Positions 17,080 to 25,725 are shown, counted from the first letter of the stretch. The stretch: 64,000 nt of DNA from Pseudoramibacter sp. (GCF_022484225.1 NZ_JAKVLT010000001.1:558001-622000), one strand, 5' to 3'. Notes: generated by a model not told the origin, from the sequence alone. Translations and numbers: made by a program.

Positions 17080-17988
17080 TTAGCGATTTCTTTTTCCGGT
17101 ATTCTCTGTCCCACGGATTTCCTCATGATAGAAATAATCTACGATCACCGGATGCCCCTGCGGGACTCTGCCATAAGGCATTTCATTATCCACAAAGGCA
17201 CAATCATACTTCTTAGCCATTTTCTCAGCTTTTACTTCAAGTGCTTCAAAGTAGCTGCGGTTATGCTTGTTATAGATCTCATCGTAAAGTGGTACAAGAT
17301 CAGGATATTTTCCGGCGATATAATCCATAATCGTCTTCTTGAAGCCGCCCCGAAGATTGAGGTTTTCGAGCCAGAACAGATCACACTGATCCTTTACCCG
17401 CTCAAAGATTGCTTCAAAATCCGTGATACCGGGGAATACCGGGGATACGAAACAGACTGTACGGATACCTGCTTCATATACCTGCTTCATAGCAGAGATA
17501 CGGCGCTCAATGCTCGAAGCAGAGTCCATATCATTCTTGAAATTTTCATCCAGTGTGTTGATCGACCATGAAACGGTTACACGTCCAAGCTTCTTCAGCA
17601 GATCAATATCCCGTACCACAAGATCCGACTTTGTGCAGATCAGAATATCTGCGTCACTGCCGATCAGCTGCTCCAGAAGTTTTCTGGTATTCCCGTATTG
17701 CTCCTCCTGTGGATTGTAGCCATCTGTCACAGAACCGATGACCACCCGCTGTCCGGCATATTTCTTCGGATTTTTAATTTCCGGCCAATGCTTCACATCA
17801 AGGAAAGTGCCCCATTCCTCCTTGTGCCCGGTAAAGCGCTTCATAAAAGAAGCATAGCAATACTTGCAGGCATGTGTACAGCCCACATAGGGATTGACCG
17901 AGTAACCGCCTACCGGCAGACTAGACTTAGTCATGATGTTCTTTGTTTCCACCTCACGAATGAGGATTCCATTTATTACTTCTTCCAT
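17080..17988 (-). CDS. radical SAM protein, spore-photoproduct-lyase-like
   Basis: 302 residues. The radical SAM cluster motif is CTHACKYCYA (CxxxCxxC) near residue 38, then MKRFTGHKEEWG, GSVTDGYNPQEE (SAM-binding turn) and a TIM-barrel-like core with ENLNLRG near residue 215. SPL-like members of this layout are common in mobile DNA, but their reaction is mostly unknown. The start overlaps the previous radical SAM gene by 13 bases, so the two are translationally coupled and probably act together. Confidence 0.88.
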   Translation of the reverse strand: MEEVINGILIREVETKNIMTKSSLPVGGYSVNPYVGCTHACKYCYASFMKRFTGHKEEWGTFLDVKHWPEIKNPKKYAGQRVVIGSVTDGYNPQEEQYGNTRKLLEQLIGSDADILICTKSDLVVRDIDLLKKLGRVTVSWSINTLDENFKNDMDSASSIERRISAMKQVYEAGIRTVCFVSPVFPGITDFEAIFERVKDQCDLFWLENLNLRGGFKKTIMDYIAGKYPDLVPLYDEIYNKHNRSYFEALEVKAEKMAKKYDCAFVDNEMPYGRVPQGHPVIVDYFYHEEIRGTENTGKRNR

Positions 17989-18665
17989 GATTTCTGTACC
18001 TCTAACACTTTATTAAATTCTTCCGGCATTTCCTGAATCATATTTTCATCCCCTATGATAGGGATAAGGTCTTCCTTCATAAACACCGGAATGCCGAGCT
18101 TATGTGCCTGGTCCGCCAGAGACCATGCCCATTCCGACTTCGTATAAATCTTCCTGCTCTGAGCTCCGGTCATGGTGCCCACAACGATCCAATTGATTCT
18201 GGAAAGGTCAACTGTGCCGGGATCGTCGAATAACGGCTCAAAGGTAGCATGGTAATGTTTTGCTCTGACGTTTTTCCGAAGTGCATCGATACGCCACAGT
18301 TCTGCTTTCCTCGTCACCGTAACGCCAAACCATGCGTTTTCCAGATCGGTATCAAAATCCAGAAATTCAGGTCGCTTGGTAAGGAACAGGAACTGATGTT
18401 GTGGATTTTCACGGTTCTTTGCAAACACCTCGTCTCTCCATTCCGGCTTCCATCCAGAGAGATCGCTCATGCCGGTGAGAAGAAAGTTCTGCGGACGTTT
18501 CTTTTCCATCATCCTGAGCTTGCCTGGAAAGAACTCAGGATCAGAGAAGTCATCAATCATATGCCAGCGTTTCACATTGTTGCGGGCATAGCAATATGTA
18601 CACCCCACTTTGCAGCCAATGACAATATTCATATTCTGAATCTGATCTTTGATACAAATACTCAT
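17976..18665 (-). CDS. radical SAM protein, DUF5131/phage Gp37-like
   Basis: 229 residues from ATG 18665 (GTG 18677 is an alternative). The cluster motif is VGCTYCYARNN, with one Cys in IGCKVGC upstream: C-x3-C-x2-C. It also shows NFLLTGMSDLSGWKPEW, FLFLTKRPEF and WFGVTVT, seen in DUF5131 (Gp37/Gp68) proteins. A similar pairing of two small radical SAM proteins recurs in mobile elements of Firmicutes. The chemistry is not known. GAGGAG lies upstream. Confidence 0.82.
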   Translation of the reverse strand: MSICIKDQIQNMNIVIGCKVGCTYCYARNNVKRWHMIDDFSDPEFFPGKLRMMEKKRPQNFLLTGMSDLSGWKPEWRDEVFAKNRENPQHQFLFLTKRPEFLDFDTDLENAWFGVTVTRKAELWRIDALRKNVRAKHYHATFEPLFDDPGTVDLSRINWIVVGTMTGAQSRKIYTKSEWAWSLADQAHKLGIPVFMKEDLIPIIGDENMIQEMPEEFNKVLEVQKSWKK

Positions 18666-18749
18666 GACTTCTGCCACTCCTCAAGATTCTTTCTGATTTT
18701 TCCGGATCGTCCATTTGATTTCATAGTCTGTAACCTCATGTTCAGGCTC

Positions 18750-19442
18750 TCATTCATTCAAAAGATTCCTTAAGTTTTCTCCGATATCACCTGTCAGGGC
18801 TACTGTCCTGTCTGCCAGCGCATCCGGAACGTTGATTTCTCCCGGCATATTCATCGTAATGAACTTCCAGGAAGGATATTCCGCTGCCATTCCCATCGTC
18901 GGGGCTTTGATCAGCTGGTTCCGGCTCCCAATGCCAAGCTCAAAGAGCAGAGCATTCTGCCCGGAATACTCCTGAAGGAATGCGTAAAATCTCTGCCGCT
19001 GGCCGTTCCACTCCTCAGACCCCTCCGTAAGGCCTTCGAAGTTACCTTCCACTTCGAAGATTCTGTCCCGGTCAAAACCATTCATCTGAAAATGCGCGTC
19101 GCCGTTACTGGTCACGATAAAATATGGTTTATTCCTGACAATTGAAAGCAGGTTTTTCATTACCTCACTGCCATGGTAGTCGTCAATTAAATACTGATGA
19201 ACCGTCTGCATATATTCCTCATGATCGGCCGCCGTCATCGGCGTGAACACACCGCGGATCAGGCAGTCTGCGCCGTACTTCTGACGGAACTTCCCAAAGT
19301 ACCTTCTGAACGACCCATTATCCGCAAAAATATGATACCCCTCTGCGATGGAAAGCCCGTTGCTCGCCGTAATCAGAATGGCGTCCGTGTTTTTTAGCCA
19401 GTCTTTTGCCTCTTTATAATCGTTTACTTTATATTCCATCAT
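18750..19442 (-). CDS. sirtuin-like (SIR2) protein lacking catalytic His and zinc module
   Basis: 230 residues. The NAD-binding opening (AILITASNGLSIAEGYHIF) and the later Rossmann elements (IVTSNGDAHF, LFELGIGSRN, ITMNMP, ALTGDIGENL) line up with the larger sirtuin next door. Where that protein has the catalytic His and the zinc cysteines, this one reads EVEGNFEGLTEGSEEW, with no His and no CxxC pairs. It is therefore probably not a deacylase and may act as an NAD or ADP-ribose binding partner. It starts 10 bases after the larger sirtuin gene. Confidence 0.75.
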   Translation of the reverse strand: MMEYKVNDYKEAKDWLKNTDAILITASNGLSIAEGYHIFADNGSFRRYFGKFRQKYGADCLIRGVFTPMTAADHEEYMQTVHQYLIDDYHGSEVMKNLLSIVRNKPYFIVTSNGDAHFQMNGFDRDRIFEVEGNFEGLTEGSEEWNGQRQRFYAFLQEYSGQNALLFELGIGSRNQLIKAPTMGMAAEYPSWKFITMNMPGEINVPDALADRTVALTGDIGENLRNLLNE

Positions 19443-19452
19443 TTTTCACCCT

Positions 19453-20442
19453 CTACGATCGTACAGCTGTGACTTTCTTCTCCATTTCACTTCTTACATC
19501 CTCCAGCACTTTCCCAATATCGGCCTGGATAGCCAGTCCCCTGTCTTCAATTGCCTCCGGCAGGAACGCATAATCCTTGTTCACAGAAATATACGTCGTC
19601 TGTGGCAAACTGTTCACCAGTGCCCAGAACGGCTCCTGGATGAACATCGGTGTGAGTCTTCCGACGCCGAGTTCCAGGAAAAGAATCTTCTCGTCCTTAT
19701 GCGCGAGAATGTAATCTGATATCTTCTGATATTCCTCTTCGTATTTCTTACCGGTCAGGAAATTTCCATAACCCCGGACCCACGGAAACATCTCAGCGCC
19801 GCAGTGCGGGCAGTGCGGGATCAGTTCCTTCGGCACTGCCGTGCCCTCACCCATGGCATCGATCATCTCCTGCACCGGTTTCACGGCATCCCATACCTCA
19901 TCCGTGCAGCACCTGGAGCACTGGAAGAAGCGATGGTCGCCCTGAATCTGGGCGACTTTAGACTCCGGATACAGCTTTACGAACTGCGTGTCCTGATTTG
20001 TGGTCAGTACAAAGAATTCTTTATCCGCGAGGACCGCATCCAAATCCAGGTACGGCTTCCGAACCTCCGCATGCTGGGTGGTATGCAGGAATGTTGCCAT
20101 ATATCCCCAGAACTCCTCACGGGAATCCCAGTGGGCAAACGCACCGGAAAAAGCACCTTTGAATCCGTATTTCTCCGCATACTTTCCGAAATATTTCCGG
20201 TAGGAGGCGTTGTCTTCATAATAGAAATCCCCGCCGCCTGCCGCGGAAAGGCCGGATGCCCCTCCGACGATCACACAGTCTGCGTCCTTCACTTTCTGAA
20301 CAAAATCCTGAATCTGCTCTTCATAAGGGAGCGGCTCTTTCTTTGTCAGCGGAACCACAGTTCTGCCGGATGCATATGCGTTGTAATATCTGGAATAATT
20401 GCTCATCTGTACTTCATTTACAATCTGCTCATAAAAGGTCAT
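19453..20442 (-). CDS. SIR2 family NAD-dependent deacylase/ADP-ribosyltransferase
   Basis: 329 residues. An N-terminal helical extension (1-45) is followed by the NAD-binding motif VIVGGASGLSAAGGGDF (a variant of GAGxSxxSGI), TTNQDTQF (TQNxD-like), the catalytic His in GDHRFFQC and a zinc ribbon CSRC...CPHC. A C-terminal Rossmann part (FLELGVGRLTP, ISVNKD) completes the fold. This branch is distant from CobB and closer to the sirtuins linked to ADP-ribosylation. It leads an operon with its degenerate paralogue and the radical SAM pair, and is divergent from a TetR regulator. Confidence 0.82.
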   Translation of the reverse strand: MTFYEQIVNEVQMSNYSRYYNAYASGRTVVPLTKKEPLPYEEQIQDFVQKVKDADCVIVGGASGLSAAGGGDFYYEDNASYRKYFGKYAEKYGFKGAFSGAFAHWDSREEFWGYMATFLHTTQHAEVRKPYLDLDAVLADKEFFVLTTNQDTQFVKLYPESKVAQIQGDHRFFQCSRCCTDEVWDAVKPVQEMIDAMGEGTAVPKELIPHCPHCGAEMFPWVRGYGNFLTGKKYEEEYQKISDYILAHKDEKILFLELGVGRLTPMFIQEPFWALVNSLPQTTYISVNKDYAFLPEAIEDRGLAIQADIGKVLEDVRSEMEKKVTAVRS

Positions 20443-20498
20443 GATTTTCTTTCCTCTCTCATTTTTTGATTCTGCGATACAAGGTTCGCAACAGTTTA

Positions 20499-20527
20499 TT
20501 GACGCCCTGTCTATAAACTAGTATACT
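20499..20527 (+). promoter_or_regulatory. sigma-A-type promoter for the tetR gene
   Basis: TTGACG (20499-20504), 17 bases, TATACT (20522-20527), reading toward the TetR gene. Transcription would start near 20534. Confidence 0.65.
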
Positions 20528-20570
20528 TAAATTTGGAAAAATGAGAAGAACACATTCTCTCAAAAGAATA

Positions 20571-20604
20571 ACTCCCGTACAGAATCGCAAAACTGTACAG
20601 GAGT
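20571..20604. promoter_or_regulatory. inverted repeat between the sirtuin operon and tetR (operator or attenuator)
   Basis: 12-base arms with one mismatch (ACTCCCGTACAG at 20571-20582, CTGTACAGGAGT at 20593-20604) around a 10-base spacer, in the intergenic region of the divergent genes. It would fold in the tetR leader, or serve as a TetR operator overlapping the sirtuin promoter region. Confidence 0.5.
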
Positions 20605-20658
20605 TTCTCATGATCGGGAATATTCGATTGCAGATATCAGAGAAAGACGGTGAATAAA

Positions 20659-21255
20659 ATGAAGTCACCAAATCAGAAAAAGACTGACCGAAGAACGTTA
20701 TACACACAGATGGTCATCAAAGACGCGCTTCTAGAACTGAATAAAGAGACCGCCTATGACAAGATCAATGTCACCATGGTCTGCAGGCAGGCTGAGATTG
20801 CCCGTTCTACCTTTTACCTGCATTTTGACAGCCTGGATGAAGTACTGGACAGTGTCATCGATGACGCCCTCCTCTTTTCAGAGAGCGGCTCCGGAACGGT
20901 TGTTGATGTACTCGATATTATCCGCAGCGGCAGGTCAGATGTGCTCAGTAAGAATGAAACCGTCCTGCCCGCCTGCCAGCGGATCGCTGATTCTGATAAA
21001 TATCATCACTTGTTTATGGACGTATCTGTCAGCGACCATATCATCCAGAGGATTGCCGCTCATGAGCATGATAAAGTTGTCCCGGATCTTATGGCGCATA
21101 CCGGCCTCGCCGCAGATGAAGCCGAGATGCTTTTTAAGTTCATCCTTAACGGATCTTTCGCTGTAAACAGGAGCCTTAGCTGGGAGAAAAATGAACGATG
21201 GTACCGGTACCAGCAGATCCTTGGCAGATTTATTAATGCTGGGATAGAGAGATAA
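20659..21255 (+). CDS. TetR/AcrR family transcriptional regulator
   Basis: 198 residues from ATG 20659 (GTG 20650 is possible; ribosome site weak). The N-terminal helix-turn-helix runs from about 12 to 58: IKDALLELNKETAYDKINVT, then RQAEIARSTFYLHFDSLDEV. The C-terminal ligand domain is helical. It is divergent from the sirtuin operon and shares a spacer of about 215 bases with an inverted repeat, so it most likely represses that operon and perhaps itself. Lysine-rich start MKSPNQKKTDRRT. Confidence 0.88.
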   Translation: MKSPNQKKTDRRTLYTQMVIKDALLELNKETAYDKINVTMVCRQAEIARSTFYLHFDSLDEVLDSVIDDALLFSESGSGTVVDVLDIIRSGRSDVLSKNETVLPACQRIADSDKYHHLFMDVSVSDHIIQRIAAHEHDKVVPDLMAHTGLAADEAEMLFKFILNGSFAVNRSLSWEKNERWYRYQQILGRFINAGIER

Positions 21256-21369
21256 TCACATCGCCACTTCTGTCACCATCAATAGACAATATCTACAAAG
21301 TTGTCCATGGCCTTTCCGTCTAATTGACCGCATTCTTTCTCCCAACATAATAGACGTCCTGAATGGCAT

Positions 21370-21401
21370 GAAAAAAGCACCGGCTATATCGGTCAGTGCT
21401 C
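21370..21401 (-). terminator. probable terminator at the end of the nuclease operon
   Basis: A stem of AGCAC/GTGCT with internal pairing is followed by six T on the minus strand, about 55 bases beyond the RelE-like remnant. It also separates this operon from the convergent tetR gene. Confidence 0.5.
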
Positions 21402-21454
21402 GCAATTAAACAACTTTTTGCTTCTATCGCGAAAGTTGTTACACAATTTAAATG

Positions 21455-21739
21455 TTACAGTCCTGACAGTTTTATCCTGTCATATGCTCCATTTTTAGTA
21501 TTCTCAGGATGAGGCTCAAGACCAATGATCGTTATCTCCTGACGATCTGCTTCATAAACCCAATACATTCTCCTTGCCCCACTTTTATTGTTTTCCAGAT
21601 AGGACTGCCAGACCTTCATTCCGTAGCGTCTTGATAAATCCTCTATTTCATGAGATCTAAGACTGGGATACATAGGATCCTCTGACAATTTCTTTAATAC
21701 ATTACCCCATTTCTTATACAGCTCCCTATCCTTCCTTTT
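21455..21739 (-). pseudogene. RelE/ParE-like toxin remnant without N-terminus
   Basis: The reading frame ELYKKWGNVLKKLSEDPMYP, then SLRSHEIEDLSRRYGMKVWQ and VYEADRQEITIIGLEPHPEN, resembles the C-terminal two thirds of a RelE-type mRNA interferase. An in-frame TAG at 21740-21742 and the lack of a start codon with a ribosome site mean the front is lost; only a TTG at 21688 could start a 77-residue piece. No antitoxin gene is seen beside it. A working short protein cannot be excluded. Confidence 0.6.
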
Positions 21740-21882
21740 CTATTCCCGCTCATATTGCGTTCCCACAGTCTCAACTTCCGAAAAATAGCCTTCCAATAGT
21801 CTCGACCCCCCAAAAAATAGCAAAACCGCAGTCTCGCCAGAGCAATATCCTCATTTTCCCGGACAGAAAAAGCGGCACCCAC

Positions 21883-22230
21883 CTACTCAACTTGCGTAAT
21901 TGCCGCTCTAAGCTTAAGCAAATCATCATAGAAGCTGGTATGCGTAGCTATATCGGCACTTTGGTTTCTAATCTCAATATCTATATCTTCAACCAGCTTT
22001 GAATTTTGGCCTACGTTATCGACCACGTAATCCTTTACTTCTGTAAGGTGCTCTTTTAATTTGTCCTTACTCGGCTGTTTTTCTTTAATATTGAATTCAT
22101 CAGTTATTTCAAACAGCCCCTTGATGAACTCTTGCAGTTCAGTGATATTCTCTATTTCAGGCTTAAACTCGTATGAGTTGTCTCCCCTCAAAAGCATTTC
22201 TATATAATGTCTATTCTTCTGAGCTATCAA
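21883..22230 (-). CDS. hypothetical protein, last intact gene of the nuclease operon
   Basis: 115 residues from TTG 22230, chosen because GAGGAGG lies 9 bases upstream and the previous stop is at 22235; an ATG at 22257 would overlap that gene. The protein is acidic and mostly helical (ITELQEFIKGLFEITDEF, then DKLKEHLTEVKDYVVDNVGQ). I recognise no family. Its close packing suggests it belongs to the same system as the upstream nuclease genes. Confidence 0.6.
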   Translation of the reverse strand: MIAQKNRHYIEMLLRGDNSYEFKPEIENITELQEFIKGLFEITDEFNIKEKQPSKDKLKEHLTEVKDYVVDNVGQNSKLVEDIDIEIRNQSADIATHTSFYDDLLKLRAAITQVE

Positions 22231-22234
22231 GAAA

Positions 22235-22665
22235 TCATTCCTCCTCGTCATAATCATCAGATGTCAGCAATACCGCTGGCGTATACTCCGTTTCAGGCAC
22301 AATGGATTTTATTACAGAAAACAGCTCTTTGAACTCATCGCCCGGAACCCAGTATGTTTCTTTAAACTTCGTCTTGTCAGAGTACGTGATATTAAACTCA
22401 ATACCACCTATATCTGTACAAAACTCTTCGATGTTCCTTTGTATTGCTTCTTCAACCTTCTTAGCTATTTCGGAATACTTCACCTTAAAGATCGGGCTGC
22501 TTGTTTTATAACTCCATTTCCTCTTAGGGTTATCTCAGACTCCACATACGGAATGTATTCATATGAAATTGAATCTTCTGTGATTGTGACCTTGTCATTA
22601 AAAGCCTCATCAACACAACAATAGCCTGACGAGCCTTTTATCACTATTCGATTAATATCAGGCAT
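22235..22665 (-). pseudogene. hypothetical protein split by one frameshift
   Basis: The first frame (MPDINRIVIKGSSGYCCVDE...) stops near 22480. The next frame carries on seamlessly with WSYKTSSPIFKVKYSEIAKK and ends LLTSDDYDEEE at 22235. One extra A in the A-run at 22517-22519 would join the two into one protein of about 143 residues. Its function is unknown; the acidic tail and mixed alpha/beta make-up are all that can be seen. It lies 31 bases after the PD-(D/E)XK gene. A homopolymer error is the simplest alternative to a real mutation. Confidence 0.65.
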
Positions 22666-22696
22666 ATTATCTCCTCCAAATCACAGCATTTTCTTA

Positions 22697-23710
22697 TTAA
22701 GTCCAGGTCTCTTCCGTCAATCGACGAGCCAGTTCTTCTGTTTCTGGGATGTCTTCTGTTCCCAGCACCTGAGTCAAATCAAATATTCTGGTTCCCATTG
22801 GCGCCCTCGGTGTTATCTTCTTAAAGTCCGTCTCATAGAACTTATCAACAAAGAAGTACCTATGCTCAATACTCCTTAAATCATAACCATGAGAGTCGCC
22901 GTCCGCCATTGCCTTTGCAATGGTCTCTTTTCTCTCATCAGTGAGATCACCGAATTCAGGATTATATTTCACGCCATCTTCTGTCTCAACTGCTGTAATG
23001 CGAGCAATGACCTTTCCTACAGCACGCACGCTTTTATTCTTATAAAGTCCCAAGAAGTCATGTGCTCTAAAACCACGCTCTGCCTTATCATAGTATACGC
23101 CAGCAGAAACATTGAAATTCAATGTTGTCCCAGCGAGCTGCATTCTCAGATATTTCCAAGAATCCGATACAGGAATAAGTCCGTCCGTATAACAGTAGTT
23201 AAGATAGTCGCTCAAAACGTCCTGCATTTCATAATCTCTATCATCAAGGATATCACTAATAGCGTTGGCCATATCCTCAAATGTTGTATTTATATGAATA
23301 ACCGGATGTGTTTGCTTTTCATTGTAGGCTTTGAGCTTTTCTTCGAACTCAGCCTTTTTCCCTTCTTCCATGAGCTCCGGGGCCAAAGTGATCATGACCT
23401 TATACTTCTCGTCGCTGAACGAATTCAGATGACGGAGTAGCTGATCCTCATAAAACCGGTCAGACATTTTGGTCTCAACCACTATCTTAAAGCTCTCCTG
23501 TGTAATAGTTGCGTCCGGAATACTATCAACGCTTTTCTCCTGCAACGTGAAGATTATTTCTGGATTGAAGGAATCAGAGAAATACTCCGATTTCAAAAAC
23601 CTAAAGAACTTGTCCGATGAGTATGAATATAAGCGCGATAACAGCAACATGGTGTTCGCTGTAGCAACGTTTTCTTTCTCATGGTATCTCTGAAAGTAAT
23701 GTATCTGCAT
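22697..23710 (-). CDS. PD-(D/E)XK nuclease family protein
   Basis: 337 residues. The nuclease core is at residues 65-81: Pro-Asp in SIPDATIT, a spacer, then VVETK as the (D/E)xK motif; RFYEDQLLRHL follows as the usual helix. The remaining 200 residues form an unrecognised C-terminal domain. GGAGGAG lies 5 bases before the ATG. It starts 18 bases after the large P-loop protein gene, so the two are probably partners, with this one cutting DNA or RNA. Confidence 0.78.
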   Translation of the reverse strand: MQIHYFQRYHEKENVATANTMLLLSRLYSYSSDKFFRFLKSEYFSDSFNPEIIFTLQEKSVDSIPDATITQESFKIVVETKMSDRFYEDQLLRHLNSFSDEKYKVMITLAPELMEEGKKAEFEEKLKAYNEKQTHPVIHINTTFEDMANAISDILDDRDYEMQDVLSDYLNYCYTDGLIPVSDSWKYLRMQLAGTTLNFNVSAGVYYDKAERGFRAHDFLGLYKNKSVRAVGKVIARITAVETEDGVKYNPEFGDLTDERKETIAKAMADGDSHGYDLRSIEHRYFFVDKFYETDFKKITPRAPMGTRIFDLTQVLGTEDIPETEELARRLTEETWT

Positions 23711-23727
23711 ATCGCTCCTCCGACAAA

Positions 23728-25725
23728 TTATAGTTCATCCATTCCCATATCAACAAAATACTGATATGTCTCATCCAGCATCGAATCCCTCGGAATTAGT
23801 ATGATCATTTCTTTACGGGCTCTGGTCAAAAGAACCCTAAAGTTATTCTCTACGATAGAGTCCGTATCCAGATAATTCTGTGACCTTACGTCGTAATCAT
23901 ATCTTGAGCCCCTGGCTACCCACTGTCCATTCTGACGGATATAGCCACCACCAAATACAACGATAGGGCAATCCAGCTCTAATCCCTGATTACCATATAC
24001 CGAACAGGCCTTTTCAAGCTCTCGACATTTTTCTGCAAACCAAGGGCCATACTCTCCGTTCTGTACCATATTTGCAGCCGGTCGATACTTGGATCCTTTA
24101 ATAACCCATCCCGGCATTGCTTTTTTAATTACATCCTGCTCAGCAAAGTTCGATATGAGCATTCCATATTTCCATTCAGGATGATCTTTATCGATCTCCT
24201 CAGCTCTTTCCCGAACCTTTGCAAAGTCTCTGGATACACAAATTCGCATTGAGGTATTCTGTAATTCTTCTAGTTCTTTCTTAGCCTGCGCCGCCGTAGC
24301 ATGGCTCCTGCAAATCGCCTGCTCTACCCACTTACTGCAGTCAATAAAATCTGCTCTTAGTGAAACCGGCAGAAATACATCATTGTCGACAATCTTTCTA
24401 TCATCAAGACCATGCAGATTATTGGCAAGCTCCTCGGCTGCGATTACAATCCAATCGTCGTGCTCTTTAAGCGCATCTTCCCACAACGAAATGACAGCCT
24501 CTTCTCCTGTATAAATAACCTGACCGTTACCATACAAGCCGATTAAAACAGCATAGTCTCTTTCTTCAAATATTCTCTCACCGACCCGGAATAGGCCTTC
24601 CGGCTCAGTAAAACCTTTCCCCAGCTTCTCTGCGTCCCAAGCTCTCTGTGCTTCATCAAAAATAAGAATAGACTGCTCTGGCACCTTTGTATCTTTATAA
24701 AAGAAGGTAGACTTAAACTCCTTCATGCCCTGGATAGCATTTTCACCCATGTGCTCGTTATTACCAACCTGGTTGATCTGATACTGAAGGACTTCTACAA
24801 GCGGCCCATTACCAGAAAGGTATACAGCATTAGCCTCGCAGTTCTTATTTTCTTCATATACAATACTCTGTCCGACAGCAGTTTTGCCGGCTCCAGGAAC
24901 GCCATTAATAAGAATAAGAATCTTCTTGTTGTTCTCCCTGGCATCATCAATATAACCGAGCACCTTATCCAAGCACGTCCTGTTAACATCAGAAATGTAC
25001 GGAATTCTTCCTTCGCGGTACATAATTTCGATAGCCTGAAGCATATCCGGCATTTCTGTTTTTGATGAAGATAGCCACGCATCCTGGAATGAGCACTGAG
25101 ACTCTCCGCTTAATTCCTGCTTAATCACATCACAGAAATTGTCTTCCGTAAGGATATCTATTCCTCTAAGACTTCCGGTTGCAGCATTCTTATGCGTGCA
25201 GACAAGATAGCTTTTTACTTCAAGAGCCCTGTCTTTCGTTTCTTTGTAGTGATTCTGCAACCACTCCTTGTATCGGATAGCCTGAGCCACATCGTCCTTA
25301 TTGGAATCAATCTGCGGAGCGTCCTTCTTCTTAAACTCAAGCGAAATTGCCTTACTGTTTGTAAGCAAGAAAACATCAGGCCTTTCATGTACAGTTCCAG
25401 GAAGGCTATATTCGAAAATCAACTCATATTCTTGATCTGTTGCCGCTAACCCAGTAAGGGTTCTGGCTATGAATTTAAAGCAATTCATCCATACAGATTC
25501 CTGGCTCCTATTTACAGCATTACCCGCATGGTCCGAATTATCCTCAGTCATCACAGCATTAACATATGACTTTAGTTCTTTTTCCCACACATCGAGCTGA
25601 GTCTTATCCGCACTGATGATATCCTTAATCTTTACCTTTAATGCATAATCCTTTGGAGGAGTTTTTCTTACCCTCCGGGTTATTGTTTTTTCTTCAAGTT
25701 CAAAACTCCTCTCTCTACGGTGCAT
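23728..25725 (-). CDS. DUF2075-type P-loop ATPase/helicase with N-terminal PD-(D/E)XK-like domain
   Basis: 665 residues. Residues 80-180 look like a restriction-type nuclease domain, with Pro-Asp at 116-117 and EFKKK at 130-134. The P-loop domain follows: Walker A GVPGAGKT (275-282), Walker B LIFDEAQRAWD (about 352-362), a later superfamily I-like motif LLTRARKEMIILIP near the end. Schlafen-like and DUF2075 proteins share this core. The start is uncertain; ATG 25725 is the longest. Together with the adjacent nuclease it resembles a defence cassette. AT-rich compared with the core genome. Confidence 0.78.
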   Translation of the reverse strand: MHRRERSFELEEKTITRRVRKTPPKDYALKVKIKDIISADKTQLDVWEKELKSYVNAVMTEDNSDHAGNAVNRSQESVWMNCFKFIARTLTGLAATDQEYELIFEYSLPGTVHERPDVFLLTNSKAISLEFKKKDAPQIDSNKDDVAQAIRYKEWLQNHYKETKDRALEVKSYLVCTHKNAATGSLRGIDILTEDNFCDVIKQELSGESQCSFQDAWLSSSKTEMPDMLQAIEIMYREGRIPYISDVNRTCLDKVLGYIDDARENNKKILILINGVPGAGKTAVGQSIVYEENKNCEANAVYLSGNGPLVEVLQYQINQVGNNEHMGENAIQGMKEFKSTFFYKDTKVPEQSILIFDEAQRAWDAEKLGKGFTEPEGLFRVGERIFEERDYAVLIGLYGNGQVIYTGEEAVISLWEDALKEHDDWIVIAAEELANNLHGLDDRKIVDNDVFLPVSLRADFIDCSKWVEQAICRSHATAAQAKKELEELQNTSMRICVSRDFAKVRERAEEIDKDHPEWKYGMLISNFAEQDVIKKAMPGWVIKGSKYRPAANMVQNGEYGPWFAEKCRELEKACSVYGNQGLELDCPIVVFGGGYIRQNGQWVARGSRYDYDVRSQNYLDTDSIVENNFRVLLTRARKEMIILIPRDSMLDETYQYFVDMGMDEL

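Noticed and set aside
21694-21882. 62-codon minus-strand frame ahead of the toxin remnant
   Set aside because: It is out of frame with the toxin coding sequence and has no family likeness or ribosome site.
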